32,194 bases of DNA from Alphaproteobacteria bacterium (GCA_002401695.1 NVTV01000012.1:1-32194), one strand, 5' to 3'; positions 23,319 through 31,531 are shown, counted from the first letter of the stretch. A program made the numbers and translations. Notes: a model not told the origin generated them from the letters alone.

Positions 23319-24353
23319 TTATGCCTTCGCTTCGGCAACTGCCTGCAACTGAGCCTTGGCCTTTTTCTGCAGGAGACGCCGCCAGCGCACCAGGCCCATA
23401 TCATGGGTATAAAGGAATTCCTGGTCCCGGGCATCTTCCACCAGGTTTTCCAAAAGCAACCGGTCCTGCTCCAAAACATCCCAGTGCTTTTTCTCCAGGC
23501 TATTGCGATACATAAAACGCCATAAGTCCCGTTTCCAGCCACTGATCTGACGCACACGCCAGAAAAAGACCAGACAATGCTCCCGGTCAACTGGCGTACA
23601 CATACCAACAATTGTGAAGGCACCACCAGGGCCAGCTTCAGGGCCATAGGGGATGGCCAGCCGTAGGGCTTGAACACCGGTCTCCCGCAATTCGGTCCAG
23701 TCAAAATTGACCCCCTTCTGACCGACCTTCTCAAAAATCAGCCCCAGTTCCGTTTTGGTAATATGCATTTCAGCCGATTTGTCGCCCGCCGCCATGGAAT
23801 GGGATTCACCATGTAAATAGGCCCCATGCATCGGGTCCATAACATTTTCCACCGCATATCGATGATTTACCTTCCACTTGGCCATGCAGAGGAAAGAGCC
23901 ATATTCTTCATCATCGGTCAATTCTTCGGGCAGACCAATATCAACAGGTTCTTGATTCAGCTCATCACCAAAATACAGGAAAACTGCCCCGCGGACTTCT
24001 TTGACAGAATATCCTGTGACGCAAGCTTCCCCAACCATAGGACAGTTCTTTTCGGCCGGGACTTCAACCACATTGCCTTTTCCATCCACCTGAACGCCGT
24101 GATACCAGCAGGCCAGACGGTCGCCTACGTTCCACCCCAATGAAAGACGGGCACCGCGGTGCGGACAGCGATCCTCAATGGCATGAATAACACCATCCTT
24201 ATCTCGCCACAGAGCTATTTTCTGACCCAACCGGGTAATCCCGATCGGCGTCTCACTCACCGACCAACTCGGCAGAACCGGATACCAATAATTCAGAAGA
24301 CCCAGATCCATACGCTCTTCCAGCTGATCTGCCGTTACTAATTCTTCACCCAT
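23319..24353 (-). CDS. Rieske non-heme iron oxygenase, large subunit
   Basis: A 344-residue oxygenase that hydroxylates or demethylates an aromatic or polycyclic substrate using O2. The Rieske cluster ligands are C63-x-H65 (CPHRGARLSLG) and C82-x-x-H85 (CWYHG). The mononuclear iron site is in ENVMDPMHGAYLHG (N170, D173, H176, H181), with a later carboxylate ligand in the C-terminal third. No small beta subunit is encoded nearby, and the length fits the single-subunit (alpha-only) group containing vanillate demethylase, dicamba demethylase and ketosteroid hydroxylase, rather than alpha-beta ring dioxygenases. ATG 24353 has AAAGGA at good spacing; the preceding GTG is not needed. Its electron partners are the ferredoxin at 24695 and the reductase at 18041. 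The substrate is unknown. Confidence 0.94.
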   Translation of the reverse strand: MGEELVTADQLEERMDLGLLNYWYPVLPSWSVSETPIGITRLGQKIALWRDKDGVIHAIEDRCPHRGARLSLGWNVGDRLACWYHGVQVDGKGNVVEVPAEKNCPMVGEACVTGYSVKEVRGAVFLYFGDELNQEPVDIGLPEELTDDEEYGSFLCMAKWKVNHRYAVENVMDPMHGAYLHGESHSMAAGDKSAEMHITKTELGLIFEKVGQKGVNFDWTELRETGVQALRLAIPYGPEAGPGGAFTIVGMCTPVDREHCLVFFWRVRQISGWKRDLWRFMYRNSLEKKHWDVLEQDRLLLENLVEDARDQEFLYTHDMGLVRWRRLLQKKAKAQLQAVAEAKA

Positions 24354-24374
24354 CACTTATTCCTTTCAAATACC

Positions 24375-24674
24375 CTAGCGCACCAACCGCTTAATTTCAT
24401 GAACAAAAGTTTCCTCAGTCCACTGCTGCCCCCCAGGCAATAAGACACCCTGATCATTCAATCCTGAGACAATTTCATTGAGCTTTTGCGCCCCGGCCAG
24501 AAAAACCCTTTCCAGGGCGGAGGTCAAATTGATCTCATACTCTGTCAGCTCTCCCTCACGGTTCTGATAGGCAAAATTATATTTCATGTCGCCTGGCTTT
24601 TCGATGAAACCCTTCCCTGCTTTTCCACTGGGAATAGGCTGGCGCCAACTCTTTAATTCTGGATTATATTTCAT
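24375..24674 (-). CDS. Small protein with recombinase-like HTH motif, linked to Rieske oxygenase
   Basis: A 99-residue protein between the ferredoxin and oxygenase genes (gaps of 20 and 21 bases). Residues about 45-99 form two or three helices reading ALERVFLAGAQKLNEIVSGLN, then LLPGGQQWTEETFVHEIKRL. The pattern (leu-x-glu-ile-val...leu-asn...gly-x-x-W-thr-x-x-x-val) resembles the DNA-binding helix-turn-helix after serine-recombinase catalytic domains. There is no catalytic domain, so it is not a recombinase. Small proteins of this kind are found next to Rieske oxygenases in other proteobacteria, but their role is not known to me. It could be a regulator, an assembly factor or a structural subunit. 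ATG 24674 has AAAGGGAG, and an early proline-rich segment (residues 5-30) is probably disordered. Confidence 0.75.
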   Translation of the reverse strand: MKYNPELKSWRQPIPSGKAGKGFIEKPGDMKYNFAYQNREGELTEYEINLTSALERVFLAGAQKLNEIVSGLNDQGVLLPGGQQWTEETFVHEIKRLVR

Positions 24675-24694
24675 TGGTATCTCCCTTTAACTAG

Positions 24695-25003
24695 CTATAA
24701 CTTTACACTTATCTGCTCACCGTCCACTTTGACATCAAAGGTGATCAGATCCCGGCCAGGCTCCTTAATGCATTTACCGGTCTTAATATGGAAAACAGCA
24801 TTATGCAGCGGGCATTCAATCTCTTCACCATCTGCAAACCCCTGTGACAGAAGGGCATAGGCATGGGGGCAGACATCCTCAATCGCGTAATACTCCTCGT
24901 CAAGCTGAAACAAACCGACTTCTTTGCCTGCAAGCTTCAATGTTAACGGCTCATCTTCTGCTAAATCACTGACCAATGCCGCCTTATGCCATACTGTGGA
25001 CAT
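24695..25003 (-). CDS. Rieske-type [2Fe-2S] ferredoxin
   Basis: A 102-residue electron carrier for the oxygenase at 23319. Cluster ligands are C45-x-H47 (CPHAYALLSQG) and C64-x-x-H67 (CPLHNAVFH), the standard Rieske ferredoxin pattern of bacterial oxygenase systems. No signal peptide or membrane anchor is present. ATG 25003 follows GGAGAAG. It is the first gene of the nine-gene operon, about 50 bases downstream of the predicted transcription start. Its reductase partner is at the opposite end of the operon. Confidence 0.95.
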   Translation of the reverse strand: MSTVWHKAALVSDLAEDEPLTLKLAGKEVGLFQLDEEYYAIEDVCPHAYALLSQGFADGEEIECPLHNAVFHIKTGKCIKEPGRDLITFDVKVDGEQISVKL

Positions 25004-25031
25004 TCACTTCTCCAACTCTAAATTTGTTGCG

Positions 25032-25054
25032 TATATTAAACGTAGATTAATATA
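25032..25054 (-). promoter_or_regulatory. Palindromic operator at start of nine-gene operon
   Basis: TATATTAA-N7-TTAATATA, perfect 8-base arms. It lies directly downstream of the predicted -10 box, covering the expected transcription start, a typical repressor position. Its half-site differs from TAAAACA, so a different regulator may bind, although an ATTGTTTTC element resembling that half-site overlaps the -10 box. Confidence 0.6.
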
Positions 25055-25058
25055 GAAA

Positions 25059-25087
25059 ACAATAAAGCGATTTTGTAATTTTGTCAA
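25059..25087 (-). promoter_or_regulatory. Sigma-70-type promoter of the ring-cleavage operon
   Basis: Read on the minus strand: TTGACA (25082-25087), 17 bases, then TATTGT (25059-25064). The -35 box is perfect and the -10 matches four of six positions. The start would fall near 25052, giving a leader of about 50 bases before ATG 25003. Confidence 0.65.
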
Positions 25088-25180
25088 TATTTTTTATGAC
25101 TTCTAAAGCCCCCCTGAATTACCTTCTATACCGCCCATATCCGAGCGTCCGAACCGCACCATTCGCGGCGATGATAACGA

Positions 25181-26458
25181 CTAATCCTGGTTGTCGAAAT
25201 TGGGATATGGCTTCATGAAGGCAAACAGAAAGCATCCAAAGATACTCAAGACACTCAACGACATCAGCGCCGGCTGAAAACTACCCCATAAGTCATAACT
25301 CGCGCCGATAAGATAAGGGCCTGCCCCCGCACCCACCAGAAAAGCGGCCAATATATAGCCATAAATTTCACCAAAGGATTTCAATCCAAAATAGCGTGAC
25401 ACCAGATAACCGACCAGGTCGCTTTCAGCCCCAAACCCTAGCCCCAACATCGACATGGCAAGTAACACCACCGCCCCATTGTCTGCCGTAATCAAAATGA
25501 ATAGCCCGAGGGTTGAAATGCCAAAGAAAAATATCGCTATTCTCGGAGCAAAATACCGGTCAATGAGGTAGCCAACTGTAATCCGCCCGACAAATGTCGC
25601 CAGCCCCATAACAGAGGCGGCCATCACCGCTTCCCCAGAAGTGATGCCTCTGGAGGTTAATATGGGGACAATATTGGGCAGCAATCCGGTCAATATAAAA
25701 GAAAACACCATGATCGCCCCGGCAATCAGCCAAAACACACCTGACCTTACCGCTTGTTTTGTGGTGAGGCCGATAGCCCGCCCAGACGCGTTAGATTCGG
25801 TGCCAGACGTGTCTTCAATATCCTGGTCACCCGGTTCATTCCTCATGACAAGAATAAGAATAGGCAGGGAAACCACCATTAGAATCGCCCCCAGACAATA
25901 GAAGCCTGCCTGCCACCCTCCATAAGTAACGGCAAAATGGGTGATCACGGGCATCACCATATAACCCAGCCCCATGCCCGACGCCGCGATACCTATAGAC
26001 AAGCCACGATGTGTATCAAACCAAGCCGACAAAGTCCGGACATAAGCGATACTCTGCATCCCCACGGTCAATAACCCGGCCAGGAAAATCAGGCCATAAA
26101 ACTGCCATATGTCAGTCATGAACAAAGGAATTAACATCCAAAGCGCGGCATGAATAACGACAGAGGCAAGCAAAACAATCTTCACGCCCTTGCGGTCAAT
26201 CAGACGCCCCGTAAAGGGAGCGGCGAGAACTGCGGCAAAGGTTTGTATGGTCAAGGCCAACATGATCTCGGAAATTCCCCACCCGAAATCGGTTTGCAGG
26301 GAAGCCGCTAAAACGCCCATAGACCCGAAAACCAGAGGGCCCGGGCTGAACATCATGCCGACGACTGAAGCCAGCAGGACCTTCCAGCCATAATAGCCGG
26401 GCGATGCCTCGCCCCGTAATGTCCGTACACCAATACTCTCAGAGTCAAGTTCGACCAT
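25181..26458 (-). CDS. MFS transporter, monocarboxylate-carrier-like
   Basis: A 425-residue inner-membrane carrier with about 12 hydrophobic helices in two halves and a hydrophilic loop near the centre (MRNEPGDQDIEDTSGTESNASGR). The loop between helices 2 and 3 has the MFS motif A form GRLIDRKGVK, repeated in the second half as GYLIDRYFAPR. The overall pattern fits the monocarboxylate/oxalate:formate type of MFS, which carries organic acids by proton symport or exchange. ATG 26458 has AGGG at good distance. The gene is alone in its transcript: an IclR-type operator and promoter-like TATATA lie in front, and a 177-base gap with a separate promoter follows before the ferredoxin operon. It is likely to import the aromatic acid degraded by the neighbouring operons. 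Confidence 0.9.
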   Translation of the reverse strand: MVELDSESIGVRTLRGEASPGYYGWKVLLASVVGMMFSPGPLVFGSMGVLAASLQTDFGWGISEIMLALTIQTFAAVLAAPFTGRLIDRKGVKIVLLASVVIHAALWMLIPLFMTDIWQFYGLIFLAGLLTVGMQSIAYVRTLSAWFDTHRGLSIGIAASGMGLGYMVMPVITHFAVTYGGWQAGFYCLGAILMVVSLPILILVMRNEPGDQDIEDTSGTESNASGRAIGLTTKQAVRSGVFWLIAGAIMVFSFILTGLLPNIVPILTSRGITSGEAVMAASVMGLATFVGRITVGYLIDRYFAPRIAIFFFGISTLGLFILITADNGAVVLLAMSMLGLGFGAESDLVGYLVSRYFGLKSFGEIYGYILAAFLVGAGAGPYLIGASYDLWGSFQPALMSLSVLSIFGCFLFAFMKPYPNFDNQD

Positions 26459-26498
26459 AATTCCCTACCCTATTTATTATTGTAATTTGTTTCCCATT

Positions 26499-26513
26499 TA
26501 AAACATTGTTTTA
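26499..26513 (-). promoter_or_regulatory. IclR-type operator before MFS gene
   Basis: TAAAACA-T-TGTTTTA: perfect 7-base arms around one base, identical in both arms to the site at 31589. A TATATA -10-like box lies just upstream at 26523-26528, so a bound protein would sit on the transcription start. The IclR gene nearby is the obvious candidate binder. Confidence 0.7.
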
Positions 26514-26584
26514 TAGACGCACTATATATCATTTCCTTACCCAGCACAATCCCTTATTGTACCCAGGCCTTGCCGACAAGGCAT

Positions 26585-26612
26585 AAAAAAAGGCCGCCCT
26601 TCCGAGCCGCCC
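26585..26612 (-). terminator. Rho-independent terminator after IclR gene
   Basis: Read on the minus strand: GGCGGCTC, loop GGAA, GGGCGGCC, then seven T. Seven pairs with one G-G mismatch and one G-U. It lies 60 bases after the IclR stop codon. A second perfect stem, GCCTTG-CCGA-CAAGGC, follows at 26567-26582. Confidence 0.7.
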
Positions 26613-26671
26613 ATTTTGGGATTTCCCCTCCTGAAGATATTTGTATCTTAGAACTAAGTACCTCAGCCTCG

Positions 26672-27466
26672 TCAGCCTTTATAGCCCATACTTTCCGAGA
26701 TCGCCCTGGCCTGCTTTAATGTCGCCTCAAGAATGCGCCCTTCCAGATCTTGCTGGCTGACGGCGGAAACCGGGCAGCTGACTCCGATAGCTGCTGACAC
26801 TCTGCCTGCATTATTATAAATCGGCACGGCAAGACTGGCGACGCCAGGCTCGAAATAACCCCAACTTAACTCATAACCCTTCTCGCGGCCGGTCTCTAAC
26901 ATATTTATCAGGTCGCCAAGTGACGACGGCGTATATTCGGTAAATACTTTAAATTCAACTCCCTCAAAAAGTCCCACGATCTCGGTCATGGTCAAATCAG
27001 ACAGGATAACCCGGCCACTTGTCGTCGCATGGGCAGGAAACCGCGTGCCCACGCCGACATTACTGGTGAAATGCTTTTTGGCGGCAAAGCGGGCCACGTA
27101 AATGACTTCACGGGCATCCCGCACCACCAGATGAACGGAGGCATCAATCTGATCACGGAGTATTTGCAGAAATGGCCGGGCAATATCCACGATATCAACA
27201 CCGGATAAATAGCTGAACCCCAGATCAAGAATCCGCGATCCCAATTGATATTTTTTAGAATTATCAACTTTCTTCAGAAAGCCCATTATCTCCAGGGTAT
27301 GGACCAGTCGGAAAGCAGTTGATCGGGAAATACCAATGGCCCGGGCCAATTCAGCAATACCAAGTTCGCTTTTGTCCTGAGAAAACACCTGTAGTATTTT
27401 CAGGCCCCGCTCCAGTCCCGGTACGATATACCGGTCTTTATCACCTTCGGTCGTCGTCATGCACAT
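26672..27466 (-). CDS. IclR-family transcriptional regulator
   Basis: A 264-residue regulator. Residues about 17-80 form the winged helix (ERGLKILQVF, then ELGIAELARAIGISRSTAFRLVHTL, wing KKVDNSKKYQLG). The rest is the IclR effector domain (GTRFPAHATTSGRVILSD and ELSWGYFEPGVASLAVPI are typical). IclR proteins control aromatic-acid and other catabolic operons, as repressors or activators, and bind short palindromes. The same 15-bp palindrome lies in front of the MFS gene and the ThDP operon on either side of this gene, which makes it the likely regulator of both. ATG 27466 is used; ATG 27460 is possible. It is bounded by terminators on both sides, so it is transcribed alone. Confidence 0.94.
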   Translation of the reverse strand: MCMTTTEGDKDRYIVPGLERGLKILQVFSQDKSELGIAELARAIGISRSTAFRLVHTLEIMGFLKKVDNSKKYQLGSRILDLGFSYLSGVDIVDIARPFLQILRDQIDASVHLVVRDAREVIYVARFAAKKHFTSNVGVGTRFPAHATTSGRVILSDLTMTEIVGLFEGVEFKVFTEYTPSSLGDLINMLETGREKGYELSWGYFEPGVASLAVPIYNNAGRVSAAIGVSCPVSAVSQQDLEGRILEATLKQARAISESMGYKG

Positions 27467-27530
27467 CGTCCAATTTTTTATAAAATAATTTCAAAATCAA
27501 ACATAAGTTAAACCTGACTGCAATCAAGCT

Positions 27531-27550
27531 AAAAACGAGAGCCAGCCCTC
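27531..27550 (-). terminator. Rho-independent terminator after aldehyde dehydrogenase gene
   Basis: Read on the minus strand: GAGGG-CTGG-CTCTC (one G-U pair) followed by GTTTTTAG. It starts 8 bases after the aldehyde dehydrogenase stop and before the IclR gene, ending the ThDP operon. Confidence 0.65.
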
Positions 27551-27558
27551 TTTGTTCG

Positions 27559-29034
27559 TCAGTCCTTGACATTTGACCATGGAAGGGGGGCTTCATTCAG
27601 GCCCCAGTAAATACTTTTTTGGTTCATATAGGCCCGGATGCCGTCTTTGCCCTTTTCCCTGCCAAGGCCACTGTCCTTGGTCCCCCCAAAGGGTGTGGAA
27701 ATACTAAACTGTTTATAGGTATTGATCCAAACCGTACCGGTGTTGATTTTGCGGGAGAAGGCATGCGCTTTTTTATAATCCCGTGTCCATAAGCCGCAAG
27801 CTAAGCCGTAAATGCTATCATTTGCCTGCTCAATCAAGTCACCTTCATCCTCAAAGGGCATGACAACCAGGACCGGACCAAAGATTTCTTCCTGACATGT
27901 CCGGGCTTTATTATCCAGACCCGACAGGATCGTCGGCATATAGAATGCCCCGGTTTCATAAATCCCGCCCTCAGGGCTTTTCCCCCCACACAAGACCGTC
28001 GCGCCTTCTGCCCGGGCAACATCAACATAATCCGCCACGCTGTTCCGGTGGGCCATTGTCACCATGGGGGCTACCTGGGTTTTTGCATCATCCGGCAACC
28101 CAACATTTAAAGTTTTTGTCCGCGCCACCAGTTCATCAACAAATTCCTGGTAAATTTTTTCGGCGACAAACAAACGTGACCCCGCGATACAGGATTGGCC
28201 GGTCGAACTGAAGACCCCATACATAATGCCATTAATGGCATGATCAATATCGGCATCTTCAAAGACAATAGTCGGGGATTTTCCGCCCAGTTCCAGCGAG
28301 ACAGGCATCAGCTTGTCTGCGGCGATGCGAGCAATGCCACGGCCAGTTGATGTGCCGCCGGTAAAAGATATTTTCTTGATGTCCGGATGGCGGACCAAAG
28401 CGTCACCCACGACAGAGCCTTTACCGGGCAGGATTGAAAGCAATCCTTCTGGCAGGCCTGCCTCCATGCAGATACGGCCAAATTCCAAAGATACCAGTGG
28501 CGTCCACTCCGCTGACTTTACCACGACCGCATTTCCGGCAGCCAACGCGGGGGCCACCTTCTGCGCATCGCTCGCGATGGGGGAGTTCCACGGTGTAATT
28601 GCGCCGATCACCCCCATGGGCTCATAGACACTCATGGTCAGAAAGTCACCCCGTGAAGGGGTCACAGCATCCTCCAATGTCTCCAGAGCGGCCGCCATAT
28701 AGCGAAAAGTTCCCGCAGCACTTTGGGCCAGGGCCCGTGTTTCACTGAGACATTTCCCGGTATCCATGGTTTGGATTGTGGCAATTTTTTCTATATTTTC
28801 CGATAGACCATTAGCGATCCGGTGTAAATAATCAGCCCGCTGATGGGGCTTCAAATCCCGCCAGGCAGGATCATTCATCGCCAGCTTTCCGCGGGCAACG
28901 GCCTGATTGACATCGGCCACTGAGGCACCGTTAAATTCGGCGACGATGTTCCCTGTGGCAGGATTGCTGGAGGTGATGAGGGGGCCAGTTCCTTGCTGCC
29001 ATTTTCCCCCTACCAGTAATTTATGTTCAGTCAT
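27559..29034 (-). CDS. NAD(P)-dependent aldehyde dehydrogenase
   Basis: A 491-residue aldehyde dehydrogenase of usual length. Catalytic residues are C282 (GQSCIAGSR), E248 (LELGGKSP) and N150 (TPWNSP), and the cofactor loop is FTGGTSTGRGIA near 224-236. It oxidises an aldehyde to the acid; the sequence resembles the betaine-aldehyde / hydroxymuconic-semialdehyde-like group, but the substrate cannot be fixed. ATG 29034 is chosen, as the preceding TTG at 29040 is unnecessary and GGGAGC lies at good spacing. It is the third gene of the ThDP operon, 16 bases after the aspartate-dehydrogenase-like gene. It would be a natural partner for an aldehyde made by the ThDP enzyme through 2-oxoacid decarboxylation. 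Confidence 0.94.
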   Translation of the reverse strand: MTEHKLLVGGKWQQGTGPLITSSNPATGNIVAEFNGASVADVNQAVARGKLAMNDPAWRDLKPHQRADYLHRIANGLSENIEKIATIQTMDTGKCLSETRALAQSAAGTFRYMAAALETLEDAVTPSRGDFLTMSVYEPMGVIGAITPWNSPIASDAQKVAPALAAGNAVVVKSAEWTPLVSLEFGRICMEAGLPEGLLSILPGKGSVVGDALVRHPDIKKISFTGGTSTGRGIARIAADKLMPVSLELGGKSPTIVFEDADIDHAINGIMYGVFSSTGQSCIAGSRLFVAEKIYQEFVDELVARTKTLNVGLPDDAKTQVAPMVTMAHRNSVADYVDVARAEGATVLCGGKSPEGGIYETGAFYMPTILSGLDNKARTCQEEIFGPVLVVMPFEDEGDLIEQANDSIYGLACGLWTRDYKKAHAFSRKINTGTVWINTYKQFSISTPFGGTKDSGLGREKGKDGIRAYMNQKSIYWGLNEAPLPWSNVKD

Positions 29035-29050
29035 TATCAAGCTCCCGCCT

Positions 29051-29857
29051 TTATATCACGATGGATGCGTCAAGGGCAGCCAGGGTTCTGGCCACACTAA
29101 ACGCTGTCAGGGCCGATGTCTTTGGATTATAGGTTGACGGATTTCCCACAAGCGAAATGTTAAACCTGCCAGAAGCACCGTCAACTTCAATTTCATGGAT
29201 ATTTTCCGTAATATTCGGGTCGGCAACCAGCTCGACATCCGTCGCCTCAAACCCCAAACCCGCCAGTGCTACAGTGGCGGCAACATTAGAATTTTTAGGA
29301 TATAACAAAGCTGCCTGCCGGGCATTGCCCGTGAAAATTACCGTTGGCTTGGTCAGGGACAGGAGGTCGAATTCCTTGTCTGCCTCAGAACCAATCCATG
29401 CCTTTGCTGGCTTGCGCGCTCGATAACACACTCTGTTCAAGCCACCCAGTTTAGCCGAGGCCAAGGCATCAATGCCCCCGATAGCCCCCGAGGGGAGATG
29501 AATTTTACAGCCCCCGAATTTTGCCGCAGCCTTGAGGCGCTGGGCCAGCTCTTCATTCGCCAACGCGCCCACTGAAATGATCAACAGCGAGGTGCCGGAC
29601 AGTAATATTTCTTCACCATAGGCCTGGACAGCACCGTGACCGGCGCATTCCGCAACAATGTCGGGCCCAGCGGCCAGAAAGGCTTTAAGGTCTTGATAAA
29701 TCGGCAGTCGACCATCGACTTTCGCGACAATATCCGCATAAGTCTCAGGTCGTACCAGTACGCCGACAATTTCAATCTCTTTACCACTGACCTTGGGCAG
29801 CGTATCAATAACACACTGACTAATAGCTCCAATGCCGATCAACCCTACCTTTAGCAT
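29051..29857 (-). CDS. Aspartate-dehydrogenase-like NAD(P) oxidoreductase
   Basis: A 268-residue protein of the L-aspartate dehydrogenase family: N-terminal Rossmann motif GLIGIGAISQ, the family motif PSGAIGGIDAL near 125-135, LYPKNSNVAATVALAGLG near 200, and the NITENIHEI segment carrying the family's catalytic histidine. Classical members oxidise L-aspartate to iminoaspartate, mainly for NAD synthesis. Here no nadA or nadC is near; instead it lies between a ThDP enzyme and an aldehyde dehydrogenase with gaps of 9 and 16 bases. A catabolic role in reducing or oxidising an amino, imino or oxo acid seems more likely than NAD synthesis, but this is inferred. ATG 29857 has GGAGAC upstream. Confidence 0.87.
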   Translation of the reverse strand: MLKVGLIGIGAISQCVIDTLPKVSGKEIEIVGVLVRPETYADIVAKVDGRLPIYQDLKAFLAAGPDIVAECAGHGAVQAYGEEILLSGTSLLIISVGALANEELAQRLKAAAKFGGCKIHLPSGAIGGIDALASAKLGGLNRVCYRARKPAKAWIGSEADKEFDLLSLTKPTVIFTGNARQAALLYPKNSNVAATVALAGLGFEATDVELVADPNITENIHEIEVDGASGRFNISLVGNPSTYNPKTSALTAFSVARTLAALDASIVI

Positions 29858-29866
29858 ATCCGTCTC

Positions 29867-31531
29867 CTATGTCCGTACCGGAGGCCCGGCAAAGGCCTTC
29901 TTGAAAGGGCCAATCGCGACCATATCCACTTCGACTATGGAGAAGCCCTTATGATCAATCGCGCCTGCCATCGCCGCACCGAAGTCAGTCATTTTACGTA
30001 TTTTAACATAAGAAATACCGAGAGATTTTGCCACATCTCCATAATCGGGAATCTTGATATTAGAATAATGTTTGCGGCTGCCGTATTGGACATCCTGAAT
30101 ATTGCGGATGACTCCATAGCCATTATCATTCATTATCAACAGGGTCATGTCCACATTCTCTTCTGCGGCACAGGCAAATTCACCCATGCAAAGACACAAG
30201 CCGCCATCGCCGGTCAGGGCAATGGTTTTATCGCCCCGCTCTGTGGCGGCTACGGCCGCGCCAACCCCCATAGGAAGGCCTTGGCCAATCCCGCCGCCGA
30301 GCGCATGAACACCATCACGCGGGCCGGATATGCGCAACATACGGTTGCCCCACATACTATTGGATATGGTAACATCGCGCACCCAAACCGTATTCTCAGG
30401 CATCACGTCCTGCAGGCGGTCAACCATATCCCCATAAGGCCCCAGAGCGTCTTTCAGGGCCGCAACAGATTTTTCTTTCGTTGCCTGAATATCCACTGCC
30501 AAGGTCGGGTCAATCGCCAATTTTCCCTCCACCTCATCAGCCAGGGCCTCCAGGAACAGACCGGCATCGCCACAGACAAAATCTTTATTTGGATAACAGC
30601 GCTTATCCGCTGTCGGGTCACAATCGACAACGGTCATATTCTCCGGAAGGGTTATTTTATAGGTCCAGGTCTCATTACTCCGCAGGCGCGATCCCACAAC
30701 AATCATCATATCCAGACTGTTATATAAAGTCTCCGCAAACGCAGAGGCATTAAACGCCCCTAAAGTCATGGGATGATCTTCGGCAACAACCGCCCGTCCA
30801 TTGGTGCTGCTGACAATAGCAATCCCCATATCGGCCAGGCGTGTCGCTGCAACCGAAGCATGACGAGTACCGCCGCCCAGCCAGATCATGGGGCGTTTTG
30901 ACGCTATCACATTTTGAGCGACCCGTTTCACATCTTCTGGGGAAATGGGGTGTGCAGTCACCGCCACTGGCGACAGGTCTTGGGGGATATCGACCAGGGC
31001 TTGCTGGACATCAATGGGAATTTCGATACTAACCGGACCGGTGGGCGCCGACTGCGCCACGCGCACGGCTTCTCGCATAATAGCAAATGCCTCTTCAGGG
31101 CGCCCGATCCGAAAGGCGGCCTTTGATACAGATTTCAACATATCAAGCTGTGCCGGGGCTTCATGAATATAGCCGCGATTTTTATCCAAATGCTCTACTT
31201 CAATCTGACCGGTAATATGCAACAACGGTGATCCGGCAGTTAAAGCCTCAACCATGGCCCCGGCGGCATTTCCCGCCGCTGTTCCGGTGCTGGTAAAAAC
31301 AACGCCAAGATTCCCCGTCACCCGGGCGTAAGCATCAGCCATATTTGCTGCACCGGCTTCGCCGCGACTGGGAATGAATCGAATTTTACCCCGTTCACCA
31401 ATAGCATCCAGGATAGGCATATTATGAATGGAGATCACGCCAAATGTCGATTGGACGTCACAGGCCTCCAGGAATCGCCCAATCAACTCGCCCACTGTTC
31501 CCTGAATTTTACTTTGTATTTTGCCTGTCAA
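29867..31531 (-). CDS. Thiamine-diphosphate-dependent enzyme, acetolactate-synthase/decarboxylase type
   Basis: A 554-residue ThDP enzyme with the three standard domains. E58 (SRGEAGAANMADAYAR) activates the cofactor. The central domain spans about 190-330. The C-terminal ThDP motif is GDG near 441 to NDNGYG near 468-473. The family includes acetolactate synthase, benzoylformate decarboxylase and similar lyases or decarboxylases; no small acetolactate-synthase subunit is nearby, so a catabolic decarboxylase or lyase is more likely. The start is TTG at 31531 (TTG-ACA-GGC-AAA) with AAAGGG at good spacing; no in-frame ATG is near. It opens the operon with the AspDH-like and aldehyde dehydrogenase genes, behind a TTGACA promoter and a TAAAACA-N-TGTTTTA operator. 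It may decarboxylate a 2-oxo acid from ring cleavage. Confidence 0.92.
   Translation of the reverse strand: MTGKIQSKIQGTVGELIGRFLEACDVQSTFGVISIHNMPILDAIGERGKIRFIPSRGEAGAANMADAYARVTGNLGVVFTSTGTAAGNAAGAMVEALTAGSPLLHITGQIEVEHLDKNRGYIHEAPAQLDMLKSVSKAAFRIGRPEEAFAIMREAVRVAQSAPTGPVSIEIPIDVQQALVDIPQDLSPVAVTAHPISPEDVKRVAQNVIASKRPMIWLGGGTRHASVAATRLADMGIAIVSSTNGRAVVAEDHPMTLGAFNASAFAETLYNSLDMMIVVGSRLRSNETWTYKITLPENMTVVDCDPTADKRCYPNKDFVCGDAGLFLEALADEVEGKLAIDPTLAVDIQATKEKSVAALKDALGPYGDMVDRLQDVMPENTVWVRDVTISNSMWGNRMLRISGPRDGVHALGGGIGQGLPMGVGAAVAATERGDKTIALTGDGGLCLCMGEFACAAEENVDMTLLIMNDNGYGVIRNIQDVQYGSRKHYSNIKIPDYGDVAKSLGISYVKIRKMTDFGAAMAGAIDHKGFSIVEVDMVAIGPFKKAFAGPPVRT

Noticed and set aside
24375..24674. 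Functional site-specific recombinase
   Set aside because: Only the HTH-like end is present. There is no catalytic serine domain, and position and spacing tie it to the oxygenase operon.
29951..30727. Plus-strand frame of 258 codons opposite the ThDP gene
   Set aside because: Composition is His/Ile/Arg-rich without domain features, and the opposite strand encodes a full ThDP enzyme with all motifs.
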